Shown here in pieces: positions 1-10,725 of a stretch of DNA of 64,000 nt. Made by a program: the position numbers and the translations under genes. This stretch comes from Thelonectria olida (taxonomy: Eukaryota; Ascomycota; Sordariomycetes; Hypocreales; Nectriaceae), in NCBI GenBank assembly GCA_020736575.1, contig JAGPYM010000048.1, positions 1 to 64,000 of the forward strand. The letters run 5' to 3'. A model generated the notes under the pieces. The model was not told the origin of the DNA. It saw nothing but the letters and a program-made list of their open reading frames with translations, and searched no databases. How positions within the stretch are numbered: the first letter of the stretch is position 1; every line of letters starts with the position of its first letter.

Positions 1-864
1 AGGTCCGAGGCAAGCTTGCCGCTTTTCTAGACGCCCTCATAAAAGCTAACTAGGAGTATGTCCGCTCGCGTCGAGAAATGGGTCCTACTAATGGTAGCAG
101 ACGATGTTCCGGAAGTTTACCGCAACACTCGAGATAGAGGCTGCATAACCGACACACGATGTCAGAGCGCGACGAAGACAATTGTAGTGGTCGAATGCGT
201 TGCCGTGATCGCTCGGTTGGCTTTCTCCCCTTTCCTCCTTTCCTCCAGAGGAGGCTCTCTGTGTACGTGTGCGCGGGAAGGACTTACAGATAAGTGACTC
301 TACTGCCTTGTGAGCACTGCACACTGCTTCTACGTTGACGCTACCCACAAAGGCAATTGGGCTTGGTTCGCCAACTATTCATGCTAGCCAGCTGCAGGAT
401 GGAGGAGCGGAGTGCCCGGAGGAAACCCAAGCTGGTTCTCTGTCCCAAGCAAGAAATCGTCCCGGAGGAAGGATCTCGGGGATTGTTGGTGACGCAGCGC
501 GGTCGGACATCTGACAGGTTAGAAGTGAAAGGATGAGACGACAACGTCAGACTCCCGAGGGTTCATTTCTGGAGCTGGGTCCATTTTGGCTCACGACACG
601 TGTTTCACTGAATGGAATACGGTACTTGCTGAGGAAATAGAAAGCTCGCCCAGGAGGAAGGTTCATTCTGTACGTACGAGACAGTTGCAGACATTGGTTC
701 TTAGTCTGGGATTCTTCTACCCTAATATGCTCTACAAACAGTACTATACAGTATGTATCATATGTATATTGCTGTATATATTGTACTGTCGTTACAGTAC
801 TGTCAAACTTCCTTGCATTCTCTACCGAGCTGCTTCCTCCACCCCTCAAGTCAACACGGAGTCT
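1..864. other. No supported gene; TACTGTA motif cluster
   Basis: I see no reading frame here with recognisable protein character. From about 736 to 805, just ahead of the pseudokinase gene, the sequence holds several overlapping TACAGTA/TACTGT palindromic motifs. The same motif recurs in other intergenic regions up to about 11.1 kb. Confidence 0.5.
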
Positions 865-2087
865 ATGGATACCAACCGAAAGAGGTATACCAAATTCGAC
901 ATCAACCTAGGTGGTGTCACCAAAGCATCGGCAAATGCGGCCCCTACAGATACCGACCGGAAGAGGTATACTAAATTCGACATCAACCTGAGCAACAGAA
1001 CCAAGGCATCGACATGTGCAGCTGCTGCTAACAGTCACCCCCAAACAGGGCTGCCGGCTAAAAAGATCAGGAAGATTCAGCAGGATGAGCACGTCGCCTC
1101 GACCGTTCGAAGCGTTCAGCAAGACGAGCCTTTCACGTTGGCAGATAAACCGGTTCGTTCGGAGTCTCCGTGGTCATCTTTCCAGCGGTCGCCCGTTGAC
1201 ATTCTCGACCTCGGCGGGAAGATCACCGTTGCCCGCTCCAAGGCACAACCCGCGACTATCGTGGGTATACGGAAATACCCGACCGGCAAGGCAAAAGACC
1301 TCTTGCCCGTGTTCCGCAGACTGCAGCACGAGAACATTGTGCGCGTTCTGGATGCTTTCATCACGAAAGAATCCCTCTACTTGGTCTTCGAGGACATGAG
1401 GCTATCTCTTGAGCACTTCGTGGTGTCTCCCGCCTATCCGACTTCTCTACAGCTAGGGACGATACTGGGACAGGTGAGCAAGAACGATCAATGCTGCGGA
1501 CCTTGGGCTCAACAGGCGTCAGGTTCTGGATGGCTTGAAGTCAATTCAGGAAATTGGGTACGGACACGGGTCGTTGAGCTGCGAGAACATTCTGGTGAGC
1601 CACGAAGGCCGTGTGAAAGTCGGTATGCTGTCGTTATGATTTGCCCCCGTCGGACGGGGCCCGTCCCTTTAGGGTCATCGGCCACTGACGGGTACAGGCG
1701 GACAAGAGCTGTTCCAGGTCATCTCCCCGAAGATCAAGGCCCGGGACATCCTTTGCTTCGGGAAGGTCACCATGAAGCTGATGCAGAAGCTCGACCGAGA
1801 CGACGGTGTGGTTGGGATAGATGACCCGGGCCGTTGGCAAGACAATCCCGACACGATCCAGTTCGCCTCGAGTATAACTTCGAGCAAGTCGCTGGGAGAG
1901 CTTCGCAAGGTCAGTCCGAAAGCTGCCGTCTGTCTTTGATCCCCGACTGGCTGAAAATGCCAAGAACAGCTTCATCGAGAGCATCTGGGAGAGGCATCGC
2001 CGCTGGGAGCATGAGATTTTGTGGGATCTGGTAGTGGCTGCCCAGTTCACGGTCAGGAGGTATTACTGCTACAAAGAGGCCGAGTAA
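865..2087 (+). CDS. Kinase-like protein, probably a pseudokinase (4 exons)
   Basis: Proposed exons are 865-1473, 1523-1622, 1698-1909 and 1965-2087, giving 347 residues in frame. The N-terminus carries a direct duplication: RKRYTKFDINL appears at residues 5-15 and again at 32-42. From about residue 115 the protein follows a protein-kinase fold, with a HENIVRVLDAF segment typical of the N-lobe. The catalytic loop, normally HRDLKPEN, reads HGSLSCEN near residue 218, so the catalytic Asp and Lys are missing. No DFG motif follows the VKV strand. It should therefore not be an active kinase and may bind or regulate another protein. A strong GTAAGT donor overlaps the stop codon, so one more exon is possible. 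No orthologue is recognised; the kinase relationship is inferred from motifs. Confidence 0.55.
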
Positions 2088-2774
2088 GTGGGTGCGGATT
2101 CCGGCATGGGGATCCCTCTGCTGTTTCTTGTTCCTTAGACTAGGGTAAATTTGGTCTTGAAACGCTCAACTCAGCTTTGCTGATTTTGTCTACGTGACAG
2201 TCGCGTCGACAGAACGATGGCCGCGCAACGAGATCCCCCTAATAGAGAAGTCGCGTATACAGGAACCCGAAGAAGTGGCACCAGTACCGTACTGTACAGT
2301 ACTGTACTGTGCCATAACACTCCGTATGGACCAACAATACAGTATGTAGGAACGCTCATACTGCAGTCGAGATTTCCACGTCTCTTTCGGCCGAGCGCCC
2401 ACTTACGAATCATGCCCGCTATCATTACAGAACTGGGTTTCGCTGATGACACTCCATTACTGATGAAAACTGACCCGGGGCGGAGGGGAGGGGGTGGTTG
2501 GTCCCGTAGGATCCACTTCTGGGCAGGCTTGGAGGGGACAAACCTGACTTTCTTCTACCTATTGACCCAAGGACCAAAAGTGGAAGCACGCATCATATGG
2601 TCCAGAAATGACCATGATCAAATTTGCATGTTCTGCAGCCAGAGCACCAGGCTGAAACTTCTTTTCCTTAAAATCTCCGATCCTCATACATAGCTGTCTC
2701 TCCCTACTGCCTCCGAGTGACGATGCATTTGTTCCTTCTCCCCTTTGCTTCGCCCCCCGTCCGAAGAAGCCGCC
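2088..2774. other. Intergenic; dense TACTGTA palindromes
   Basis: No gene is recognised. At 2283-2312 overlapping TACTGTAC/GTACAGTAC palindromes occur, with another copy at about 2338. A 3-prime exon of the upstream kinase-like gene could lie at about 2199-2300, but I cannot confirm it. Confidence 0.4.
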
Positions 2775-3647
2775 ATGATTAGACAGCAGGCTGAGAAGAG
2801 ACCGCGTCCTACGATCCAAGAGACGATTCGGAAGAGAGAACTGGCTCGGAAGAGAGAGGCGATCCAGAAGAAGAGGGAGGCGATCCAGGCCGAACTGGCT
2901 TCCCAACCGAGCTTCCAGCGTGCTGGCCTTGACTTTCAGCATGCTCAGCATGCACAATACGCACAGCAGTCACAGCAGATGCCGCTGTCGATGGCAAACT
3001 CCGTGCCCCAGGTTCCGCAAATCTCTCCCGACGAGTACGACCTGGCTGGAATCAGCATAAACGAGCTGATGTAATTCCAGCACCATATCCTCCGTCGCCT
3101 TTCTGACTTGATTTAGGCCTACCGACGAAGACCACGAAGCAGAGAACGAGGAGACAAAGCAGAACATCGAGACGATAATGCTGTTGCTTGAATCCAATGG
3201 CAAGAAGCTAGACATGTGGGTGCTGTCGGCCGAGCCACGAGGGAACACTGATGACAGGTAGAACATCTGGCAGGGCGCTTCAAATTTCGGCCAAGGAGGT
3301 AACCAAGTTCGTCGCATCTACCCTGAAGAGAGCGGAAACAACTGCTGACTGCGACAACAGCTCACAAATCAGAGACCAAAGGTGAGTCGCCACACCGCCG
3401 GTGATGACGCCTACGCTACTTTTCTGACAGCATTACCTGCGTAGACTCTCCAATCTTGAGAAGACGTAAGCCTATACTGGCTAGCAATAAAAGCAGGAGC
3501 TCACATTTCACCAGATGCACCGCGAAGTTCAGCGAGGTGGGAGCAGCCGTGAAGGAAATAGGAACAAGTGTGAAAGAGATTAGTGGCACGTTTAGTTCAA
3601 CCGGGGACCAACTCTTGTTCGACCCGACGACACTGTCGAGTTCGTGA
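2775..3647 (+). CDS. Unrecognised Arg/Glu/Gln-rich coiled-coil protein (5 exons)
   Basis: Proposed exons are 2775-3070, 3117-3215, 3274-3381, 3445-3465 and 3515-3647. They sum to 657 nt (218 residues plus stop) with GT-AG borders and consistent phase. The first 40 residues are a highly charged helix with repeated KREAIQ units, followed by a Gln/His/Ala stretch. The C-terminal part has heptad-like segments (AAVKEIGTSVKEI) and ends in SSS. No enzymatic motif is visible and I do not recognise the family. A short 21-nt exon 4 is needed to keep frame, which is plausible in fungi but should be treated as a prediction. An in-frame start at 2745 is possible, but the Met at 2775 begins the charged helix directly. 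Confidence 0.5.
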
Positions 3648-4445
3648 GTCGACTTTCGCACTGGGACGGAAAGCGAGCCTTGGGGGGGGCGGCTAAGACT
3701 AGCGAGGTCGACCTAGCAATGTACATATACTTGATGCGTACGATGAGCACCGCGATCAGTTTGATTTGCAATGTGAATACTACTAGTAGACACGTCCACA
3801 CAGTCACTGTTTCTTTGTGAGCATGCATATGCCGTAAAGTGCAGCTTGCACGAGGAACGATCAGCTTGCTATCGTCGCGAGCTCGTCAGTAGCGGATCAA
3901 GGGTAGCGGAGGCCAACTGATAAGCCATTACTGGCTGTGGTTCAGCTAGTTGTCCGATGGTACTGCACATGCGACATAGCACGTGGTACGAAGTACTGTA
4001 CGAAGGAGCAAACATTCATACTTAACGTTGCGAACTTCTACGGCAGACACGTCGGTCTAGGACTGGCCGAGTTTGATAATTTCTTCCGTCACGTATGAGT
4101 CGGGAGCCCGCACCTTGTGTACTGTACCGTACTGTATTGGACATCGAAACGCTTGCTAATACGGAGATGTATGTACTGCACTATGTAGTTATTTCGTCCA
4201 AAATACAAAGATTCGCATCTATTTCCCGCCAACCACCCCCAGGGGCGAGCATCAGCTTGTTAGTTTCACCCGCGGTGCTCATCTTGCGCAGAATACAGGG
4301 AAGGCCGATCCATGTTGATCGCTACCCTGTAGGCGTGCGCACGATGGCTACCGGGGCTACTTACACCGGACACCACGAGAAGGTCAGCTGATTCAGTCCT
4401 ACTGCTATTTGAAGCAGCATCCAATGTGCTCACTGGAGGCAGGGA
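3648..4445. other. Intergenic; TACTGTA motifs
   Basis: No gene is seen. TACTGTAC-type motifs occur at about 3992 and 4119-4137. A CCCCCAGGGGCGA segment at about 4236 matches the core of a direct repeat found near 24.3 kb. Confidence 0.4.
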
Positions 4446-5200
4446 AGCATCTGAACGGTATTGGCATCGTCCAGGCATTGCATAGCAGCATCACAAAGTG
4501 GCATCTGAACGGCATTGAACATCGTCCAGGCATTGCAGAGCAGCATCACAGAGTGGCATCTGAACGGCATTATCCATCGTCAGGCATTGCATAGCAGCAT
4601 CACAGAGTGGCATCTGAACGGCATTGAACATCGTCCAGGCATTGCATAGCAGCATCACAGAGTGGCATCGCATAGCGGCATCACAAAGTGGCATCTGAAC
4701 GGCATTGAACATCGTCCAGGCATTGCATAGCAGCATCACAGAGTGGCATCGCATAGCGGCATCACAAAGTGGCATCTGAACGGCATTGAACATCGTCCAG
4801 GCATTGCATAGCAGCATCACAGAGTGGCATCGCATAGCGGCATCACAAAGTGGCATCTGAACGGCATTGAACGTCGTCCAGGCATTGCAGAGCAGCATCA
4901 CAGAGTGGCATCTGAACGGCATTGAACATCGTCCAGGCATTGCAGAGCAGCATTGCAGAGCAGCATCACAGAGTGGCATCTGAGCGGCATTATCCATCGT
5001 CCAGGCATTGCAGAGCAGCATTACAGAGTGGCATCTGAACGGTATTGGCATCGTCCAGGCATTGCAGAGCAGCATCACAAAGTGGCATCTGAACGGTATT
5101 GGCATCGTCCAGACATTGCAGAGCAGCATTGCAGAGCAGCATCACAGAGTGGTGGCACAAAGTGGCATCTGAAGGGTATTGACATCATCCAGGCATCGCA
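4446..5200. repeat. Minisatellite array, about 12 units of 53-81 bp
   Basis: The block consists of about twelve diverged copies of a unit built from GGCATCTGAACGGCATTGAA, CATCGTCCAGGCATTGCA and GAGCAGCATCACAGAGTGG. Basic units are about 54-55 bp. In the middle (about 4610-4860) three consecutive units are 81 bp because they carry an extra 26-27 bp duplicated piece. The edges are degenerate (CATCATCCAGGCATCG at the right). The minus strand is open for 212 codons (4491-5129) across the array, rich in Met, Cys, Leu and Pro. I regard that as a by-product of unit composition rather than a gene. Confidence 0.9.
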
Positions 5201-5990
5201 GAAACGCGGAAACGCTGGCAGGAGACATATAGCTCCACGTCACAGCTATGAGGTTGGAAGTCCCTGGCCTGGAAGAAGAGAGAAAGCCGGTCAGACAGCT
5301 GCTGCACGCGAGGGTTTTATATCCGCAAAAAGCTATGACGTTTTTCTCCCACGTTGGCCGTCTCCTTCCCATCAGGTGGGGCTGGATCGCTGAGGAAATG
5401 ATTGAATAATCGTACGTAAAACCTCCCATCTAGCCCCCCACTCTACTGGATCTCTAACGACTTACCGTGGCGGGCCGCTCGACGGCAACTTATGGACACT
5501 CGCCTATCGCAGGGGTGTCGATCCAGTTGTGGACGAACTGGCGCCTGCAGGGTCCCCTTTTGACCTCACAACCACATGTAGCTGTACAGCGGGGTGCCGG
5601 TCCAGCGTCAGTAATCTATCACTGTAAATTTGCCAAAAATGGCCAAAAATGGCCAAAACTAGTGCAAATATGCCCCTGTCGTATTCCAACAATAACAGCA
5701 TATCAGTGCCTTGGCATTCGGGCATCAACAACCCGGGCTACGAGCAACTTCTGGCTGACTACGGAGTATCTCTTTGAAAATCATCCATAATTATCCCAGT
5801 CCATTTCTGACCGAAGTCTGTGCGTTAGCCACATTCGTCCATTTTTGGCAAAATCGTTCGCACTAAAACACTGACGCTGAACCCGAACTGGACTCTATGT
5901 ATAAACCTGCAGTTGTCCCAAATATGGGTCATTCTACGACTGAAACAGGTTGACGGCCACGTCGAGCCGTCGTCTGGACAAGATCTCCCA
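5201..5990. other. Intergenic between minisatellite and MADS-like gene
   Basis: No gene is supported. A short direct repeat (CCAAAAATGG, twice) lies at about 5634-5654. Confidence 0.4.
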
Positions 5991-6816
5991 ATGGGTGCGG
6001 TACAGCAGAACGAAGAGGCGAGGCGGAAGACGAAAGTGCGCAAGAGCGGCCCAAGTCTTCTGAGCAAGACACAGCAGCTGGGCAAGCTGGGAAACGTCTT
6101 TGCGCTGTGCGTGTACTGGGACCCGACCAAATGCCGCTATGCGTACGCCATGCATATTCCGAAGAACGGGCGCGTCCCGAAAATGGACAGCATCGTGAGA
6201 TGGATCACCCGCAGGCAACGCATGCATAGTTGAGCCACGCTGACTGCCCATGCAGGCCAACCGACTCATCTCCGCTCGACCTTCGCAGCGAGAGAGACGA
6301 ATGACACGGAGCGTCCGCAAAGATGCGGCGCCCAAGCAACCTGCAACAGATGAGATCGCAGTCGAGGTGGATGGCGATCAGGTGGTTGGATTCATCTCCC
6401 AGGACGATGATGAGGTAAGCATGGCGGCTCTGGAACCACGCGCGACCCACACTTCCCCCGAAAGCCAGCCGGACCGCGGTCTTCGATCCGCGGGGGGGCA
6501 ATCGCAATCGCCGCTGTCGTCCGCTGCGAGCCTGCACGGCCCCGCAGCGGAAGATGACGCCGATGCGAGCGGAGAAGAGGCTGAACCGTCACCCGACGGC
6601 ATCAACGCGAGCCCGGATGTCCAACCTGATTCAGGGCCCGACTGTTCCGAAGGAGTCGAGAATGCGCCGGCCGAGCGGCGAGCTTGGTTTCCGGGCAAAG
6701 CCTGGCGCGACCAGGCACGGCGTTTGTTGCGTTTGCTGGATGAGGCGCAAATGGTCTATGCAAGAGATCAGCAACCACAATGGCTACGGCCTTCGATAAT
6801 GGACATTATTAATTGA
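5991..6816 (+). CDS. MADS-box-like domain protein (2 exons)
   Basis: Exons 5991-6194 and 6256-6816 join in phase 0 over a GTGAGA...GCAG intron and give 254 residues. Residues about 10-50 (RRKTKVRKSGPSLLSKTQQL, then GKLGNVFALCVYW) align by pattern with the N-terminal half of SRF/MADS DNA-binding domains: a basic strand, a LLxKxxQLGKL helix, then a hydrophobic beta-strand. The rest is acidic, Ser/Pro-rich and looks disordered. If the assignment is right it would be a small nuclear transcription factor. It is far from canonical MCM1 or RlmA, so a degenerate lineage-specific copy is likely. A second donor (GGTAAGC at 6411) could create an alternative form. Confidence in the gene is moderate, in the family low to moderate. 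Confidence 0.45.
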
Positions 6817-7211
6817 AAAGGCAATGCCTTCTTCTACAGTACTACATGTACTGTATACAGTACAGTACTGGCATCTTCGTTTTCGTTTCCTATTCTTCCT
6901 GCGCACGCCTGACCACCGTTGACCAGTGTCCTGTTGCGGGAGATGCGCCCCGCGATGCTGGGAAAGATGTCGCAGCCCGAGAAGGGCTCTTCAGCAATGT
7001 CGAGAAATGATGAAGCGATATTTTGACACTCGTCCAGTTCCGGTCGTCTACTGCGCATCGTGTCTGAAACCGTAGCACAGCAACCACATGCTCTCCTCGA
7101 CCTGCATATAAGACCAAGCAGGCGTTTGCTGTACTGTATATGTACGTTCTATATGACAAGATGAAAACCCATCCTACTCAGGGTCCAAGTTGCAGGAATA
7201 CACGCGACAAC
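6817..7211. promoter_or_regulatory. Intergenic with TACTGTA palindromes upstream of chromodomain gene
   Basis: At 6834-6868 there is a run of ACAGTACTAC, ATGTACTGTATACAG and ACAGTACTGG motifs. Another TGTACTGTATATGTACG lies at 7130-7146, about 65 bp before the chromodomain start. The position suggests a regulatory or repeat-derived role, but this is inference only. Confidence 0.3.
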
Positions 7212-7637
7212 ATGTCTGCGGAATCGGATGCGTCGCAGCCTTTCGACGACGCTGGCCTCTCCCTCGCATCTTTGTACCCGGAGCTGTCGGAGTCTGGTGC
7301 CGAGTCTGGCTCCCAAAAAGCTACCGCCACTACGCAAACCGAGGAAGAAACGTGTTCGCAGGAATGGGAGATTGACCAGATACTCGACGAGACGTTTGTC
7401 GACGGCACGAGACACTACCTTGTGAGCTGGACGCCTAGTCTGGTGGAGGAGCACGATGCGCAGAACGCGAGGGAACTTATCGCAGAATGGGAACTGCTAA
7501 AGGCTGTCAGAAAGGAACACCCGAAGAAGCGAATGAGCTTGAGGTCGGGAATCAGGAAACGCGTGGCACTCAACCAGAGTGCGAGCATCACCGAGCCGAA
7601 CCGAGTGGTAGCAAGATTCTTCTTAACCTATACATAA
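7212..7637 (+). CDS. Small chromodomain-like protein
   Basis: The reading frame gives 141 residues from the ATG at 7212. Residues about 55-100 (WEIDQILDET..DGTRHYLVSW, then NARELIAEWE) match the chromodomain pattern: an initial beta-strand with WExDxIL, a YLVxW strand and a terminal helix ending in EWE. Chromodomains bind methylated histone tails or occur at the C-terminus of Ty3/gypsy integrases. Here it is a free-standing protein with an acidic Ser-rich N-terminus and a basic C-terminus. No integrase lies next to it. One of the usual cage-region strands is replaced by SLVEEHDAQ, so methyl-lysine binding is uncertain. Confidence 0.55.
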   Translation: MSAESDASQPFDDAGLSLASLYPELSESGAESGSQKATATTQTEEETCSQEWEIDQILDETFVDGTRHYLVSWTPSLVEEHDAQNARELIAEWELLKAVRKEHPKKRMSLRSGIRKRVALNQSASITEPNRVVARFFLTYT

Positions 7638-8282
7638 AACTTCCCTTCCTTTCTTTACAGTACTGTATAGTACATACAATACACATCATTCCAAGACAAT
7701 ACACACATCGTTCCGAGATAGTCAACGATCTCTTCTCGGGAGCATTGCAGATAGTGAGCGGGTTTTGGGTGAGATCCAATTGTGTTACCTCAAGCTTTGC
7801 CCCCATCAAGGCGTGTCCATCTCAGACCTCAGCAGGGCTGCGCAAGAACGCTCAGCGGCAACTGATCGTCGCTCAACCGCCGCGGGCTATGCGCAGTCGG
7901 AAAGCACATGCACCGGCACTGGGACCCCGCCGACGCCTCCAAAACTTCCATCGCGCTGGAGAAGGACGAAGCGACGAAACGCAAAAGAGAGCCTGGGCAG
8001 GACAATGCTGTGAGGTGGCCAGCACAATGCCGACGGAAACCTCGATGCAGTTCCACCCATACCGTTCCCAGGTCGTACGTCCAATCTCGCCAGAAAACGC
8101 CAGCAAGCTCGGATACGGTATGCGGAAGCAAAGGCGTTTCTGCGCATGGTCAGTCGCTGCGGTAATGTACCTTGCTCGTGCGAGGAGCATCTCACAGAAA
8201 GCCCAAGCCAAACTGCAAGGCAAGAGCATTTTGGCCCCTATCCATCTGCAAGCCCCAGAGGTAGGGCATCGGGACGCATGTG
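7638..8282 (+). other. Possible spliced gene of unknown function
   Basis: Several long overlapping frames occur here. From 8053 to 8282 one frame has convincing protein character, including ARKRQQARIRYAEAKAFLRM. A 41-bp GT-AG intron at 8010-8050 would join it to the frame ending RSDETQKRAWAGQC. I could not settle the upstream exons or the start, and recognise no family. A TACAGTACTGTATAGTAC motif cluster lies at 7655-7673. Confidence 0.2.
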
Positions 8283-9519
8283 ACGAGGCAATCGGTCACG
8301 ATGTTGCATATCGAGCCCGCCATCCAGATGCTGACCTGGTCAACGCAACGTCCTTCGATGCTCGCGTCCCACGCTTGCGGACGGGAGTGCACCTGAACAC
8401 GGACAGCAGGCTAAGGGTACACGTCCTGTTCTTGGTCAGCGGCTAGGATCTGGACAAATGCGCCACGCTCACCAGAAGACGATTAGAACCATACAGCGCG
8501 GGCCATCTGTGCAACGAAGCGTTGGGAATGATGGATGTAGACAAAAGCAGAGATCCCATACTTGTCAGGCCAAGGCAGCAGCTGTGAGGGACCGGCACCG
8601 CCCACAGGAGAATAGACAGGACGAATGGCTCTCTGGGGAGACCTCAGCGTCGCGCAGGCCCATCCCCTGCTGTATCATACAGGCAATCAGCTGGCCATGG
8701 AGGTGCTATGACGAAGGACGCCGCCGTGGCAAATCGCTCCGTCGACGAATGTCTCGTCGCGTGGCGTAGCGGGCAACTACAGCCAAAAGGCTCAAAGCGT
8801 CATGGAGCCTGCAACGGCGGCGATCTGACTCTGCCGCGAGATCATCCTCGAACCGGAAGTGTGTTCTAGCGTTACCATGCATCAACTAGCCCGGGAATGC
8901 ATGCGGGAAACAGGATAACAGATAGGGAGGAAGCGTAAGGCCCATGAGACGGACTGATCTGAGGGAGGGAAGGGAGGGAATGATGAACCTTTATAACACA
9001 CACAGATCGAGCCCCCACAGCCAGCTTTATCGCGCTCGACATCGAATCGGCCTGAATAGCGACCGGGCAGTGAGCTTGGATCAGTGACGCGACAGGGTTC
9101 ATACTCATCAGGGTCTTTATATGAGTGTACGCTCAGCCTTCACGAGGCACCGAGTAAGCCAGAGTGTCAAAGGCGCTTCGTCACCTTGGAATCTATAAAG
9201 CTCGCTCTGGTGGCTGTATTGGAAACATCTTGTGCATAGACACGCGATGCTTACTAGTCTCGCTACGAGTGTAAAGTGTCCTGTTCCTACAACACGATTC
9301 TGCGAATCAGCGCTGTGTGACAACCGGCCCCTTTCTTTTTCCCCATGAAGACCAGCCCTCCCTCTCGCGGTTACTCGTGTCGCTCTGTCTATCCCTTCTT
9401 GCCATGTCACTGCAGGACTACCGCGTAGACTCTAGCTTCGTATCATTTGAACCTGCCTCCGGCGCCGGCTGTCCCCCCCACACGGCATTGCCCATCCAGC
9501 AGTCAACGCTGCGTCAAAC
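8283..9519. other. No supported gene
   Basis: Short frames only, with no recognisable motifs. The region contains the downstream flank of the minus-strand DUF4139-like gene. Confidence 0.4.
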
Positions 9520-10725
9520 TCACTTGGTCTTGCAAGTGAAATGTATGGGATCGAGGGGAGAGCGAGCCGGCACCGCCACCTCGTTCACGTAGGCGCCGTC
9601 CAGGTTGACTTGCATGGGGCCGGGAAGGATGGAGACGATGAGTTCGCTCCTGACGCGGACTTCGACGTATCCGGCTCCCGCGACGTCATCGAAGCCGCAG
9701 TGAACGTCCACTTCTCTGAACTCGGCGCAGTCGATGGGCCGGCTCAACGGTATCATCCCCGCAAAGAAGGCCTGGCGGCCGGGGACGGTCCATTCTGTGT
9801 CGAGACCAACCTTCCTGGGGAGACATCCGCAGATGCGGCCGGGCTGAGCAAGTCGGTGGGAGCATTGTCGCCCGGCCTGCTGGTGGGATTGGGGATACCG
9901 CAACACACTCTGGGCTTCTTTCCGAGAACCATGTTTCAACCGCATGTTCGGTACGCGACCCAGCTGGTCGTCTCCTTCACCTCGGCTCAGGACTGCGTTT
10001 TGTCCTTGTGGCTGACAAAAGCTCCTCTGGAAACTCGTTCGTGCTCTCGCTCGGGGCTGGACGGACACTGCGGCGGCCGGCGATTGCTGAGACGAGAGAG
10101 TTATCTTGCACGCATTCCACGTCTCGGAGCTGTAGTTGTGCAGTCTCACTGCGGTGACAAGGGCCGCGCTCGAGGTCTTCGAGTGCACGTCGAGCAAATG
10201 GAAGGCCGACCAGCGCATCGAAGACGTTGTGTACGCCAAACGTAGCTGCTCGGTCGCCGCAACTGACCCGGTAGATGACTTAGTAGACGGCTCGGCAGAT
10301 GGATCACGCACGAGCTTGATCCAAACGGAGTAGAAGCCACGATCGGCCTCTCCATTTCGAGCTGAAAGCTCGCTCGAAATGCTGTGGCACTGGATCGAGT
10401 GTTGATGTAGGCCCGTATCGCGTACTGCATTCCCGTCTCCGAGTCTGCTCCGCCGGTCAAGATGGACTTCGCGTATACGGATACCGCTGCCCCGCCGCGG
10501 CTCAACTCGAATCGAGCTGAAAGAAATGTGCGGTTCAAACCCGGATACGGAAACAATCGCCTGGGACGTGTGAGCTCTTGGCCATATCGCACCGCAAGGA
10601 AGGCTTACCTCGCCGGATTGTGGCACGGGAACGACCCTGTGCACCCTCGCCCCGTCCCTGAAGAAGGTGATAGAATCGACCGCAAGGTCCAGTCTCGCGT
10701 GCTCGAGAACCTCGACCGCGTTCAT
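9520..10725 (-). CDS. Compact DUF4139/DUF4140-like (mucoidy inhibitor A family) protein
   Basis: The single frame gives 401 residues. The N-terminus has a VDSITFFRDGARVHRVVPV start and a strand reading VSLPCGAI, as in DUF4140. The middle holds LRLAYTTSSMRW followed by ALVTAVRLHNYSSETWNACK, matching the DUF4139 pattern of a Y-x-V-x-x-A-x-W motif and a later N-x-S-x-E-x-W motif. The C-terminus has TEWTVPGRQ and LPGPMQVNLDGAYV, also family hallmarks. Known members are usually about 600-700 residues with a long coiled coil between the two domains. That linker is nearly absent here and the protein stops shortly after the LPGP motif, so it is a shortened or decaying copy. A GTGAGT donor at the stop codon leaves room for a further exon. 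Biochemical function is unknown for the family. Confidence 0.6.
   Translation of the reverse strand: MNAVEVLEHARLDLAVDSITFFRDGARVHRVVPVPQSGEVSLPCGAIWPRAHTSQAIVSVSGFEPHISFSSIRVEPRRGSGIRIREVHLDRRSRLGDGNAVRDTGLHQHSIQCHSISSELSARNGEADRGFYSVWIKLVRDPSAEPSTKSSTGSVAATEQLRLAYTTSSMRWSAFHLLDVHSKTSSAALVTAVRLHNYSSETWNACKITLSSQQSPAAAVSVQPRARARTSFQRSFCQPQGQNAVLSRGEGDDQLGRVPNMRLKHGSRKEAQSVLRYPQSHQQAGRQCSHRLAQPGRICGCLPRKVGLDTEWTVPGRQAFFAGMIPLSRPIDCAEFREVDVHCGFDDVAGAGYVEVRVRSELIVSILPGPMQVNLDGAYVNEVAVPARSPLDPIHFTCKTK

Noticed and set aside
4491..5129. 212-codon minus-strand frame as a real Cys/Met-rich repeat protein
   Set aside because: It lies entirely in the minisatellite, has no start context of note and its composition follows directly from the repeat unit.
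4446..5200. CRISPR array
   Set aside because: Units are contiguous with no unique spacers, and the genome is eukaryotic.
7487..8446. 319-codon plus-strand frame as one gene
   Set aside because: It begins inside the chromodomain gene in another frame and its content is inconsistent; the best coding-like segment is in a different frame after 8053.
9541..10245. 234-codon plus-strand frame
   Set aside because: It is antisense to the DUF4139-like gene, which has clear family motifs.
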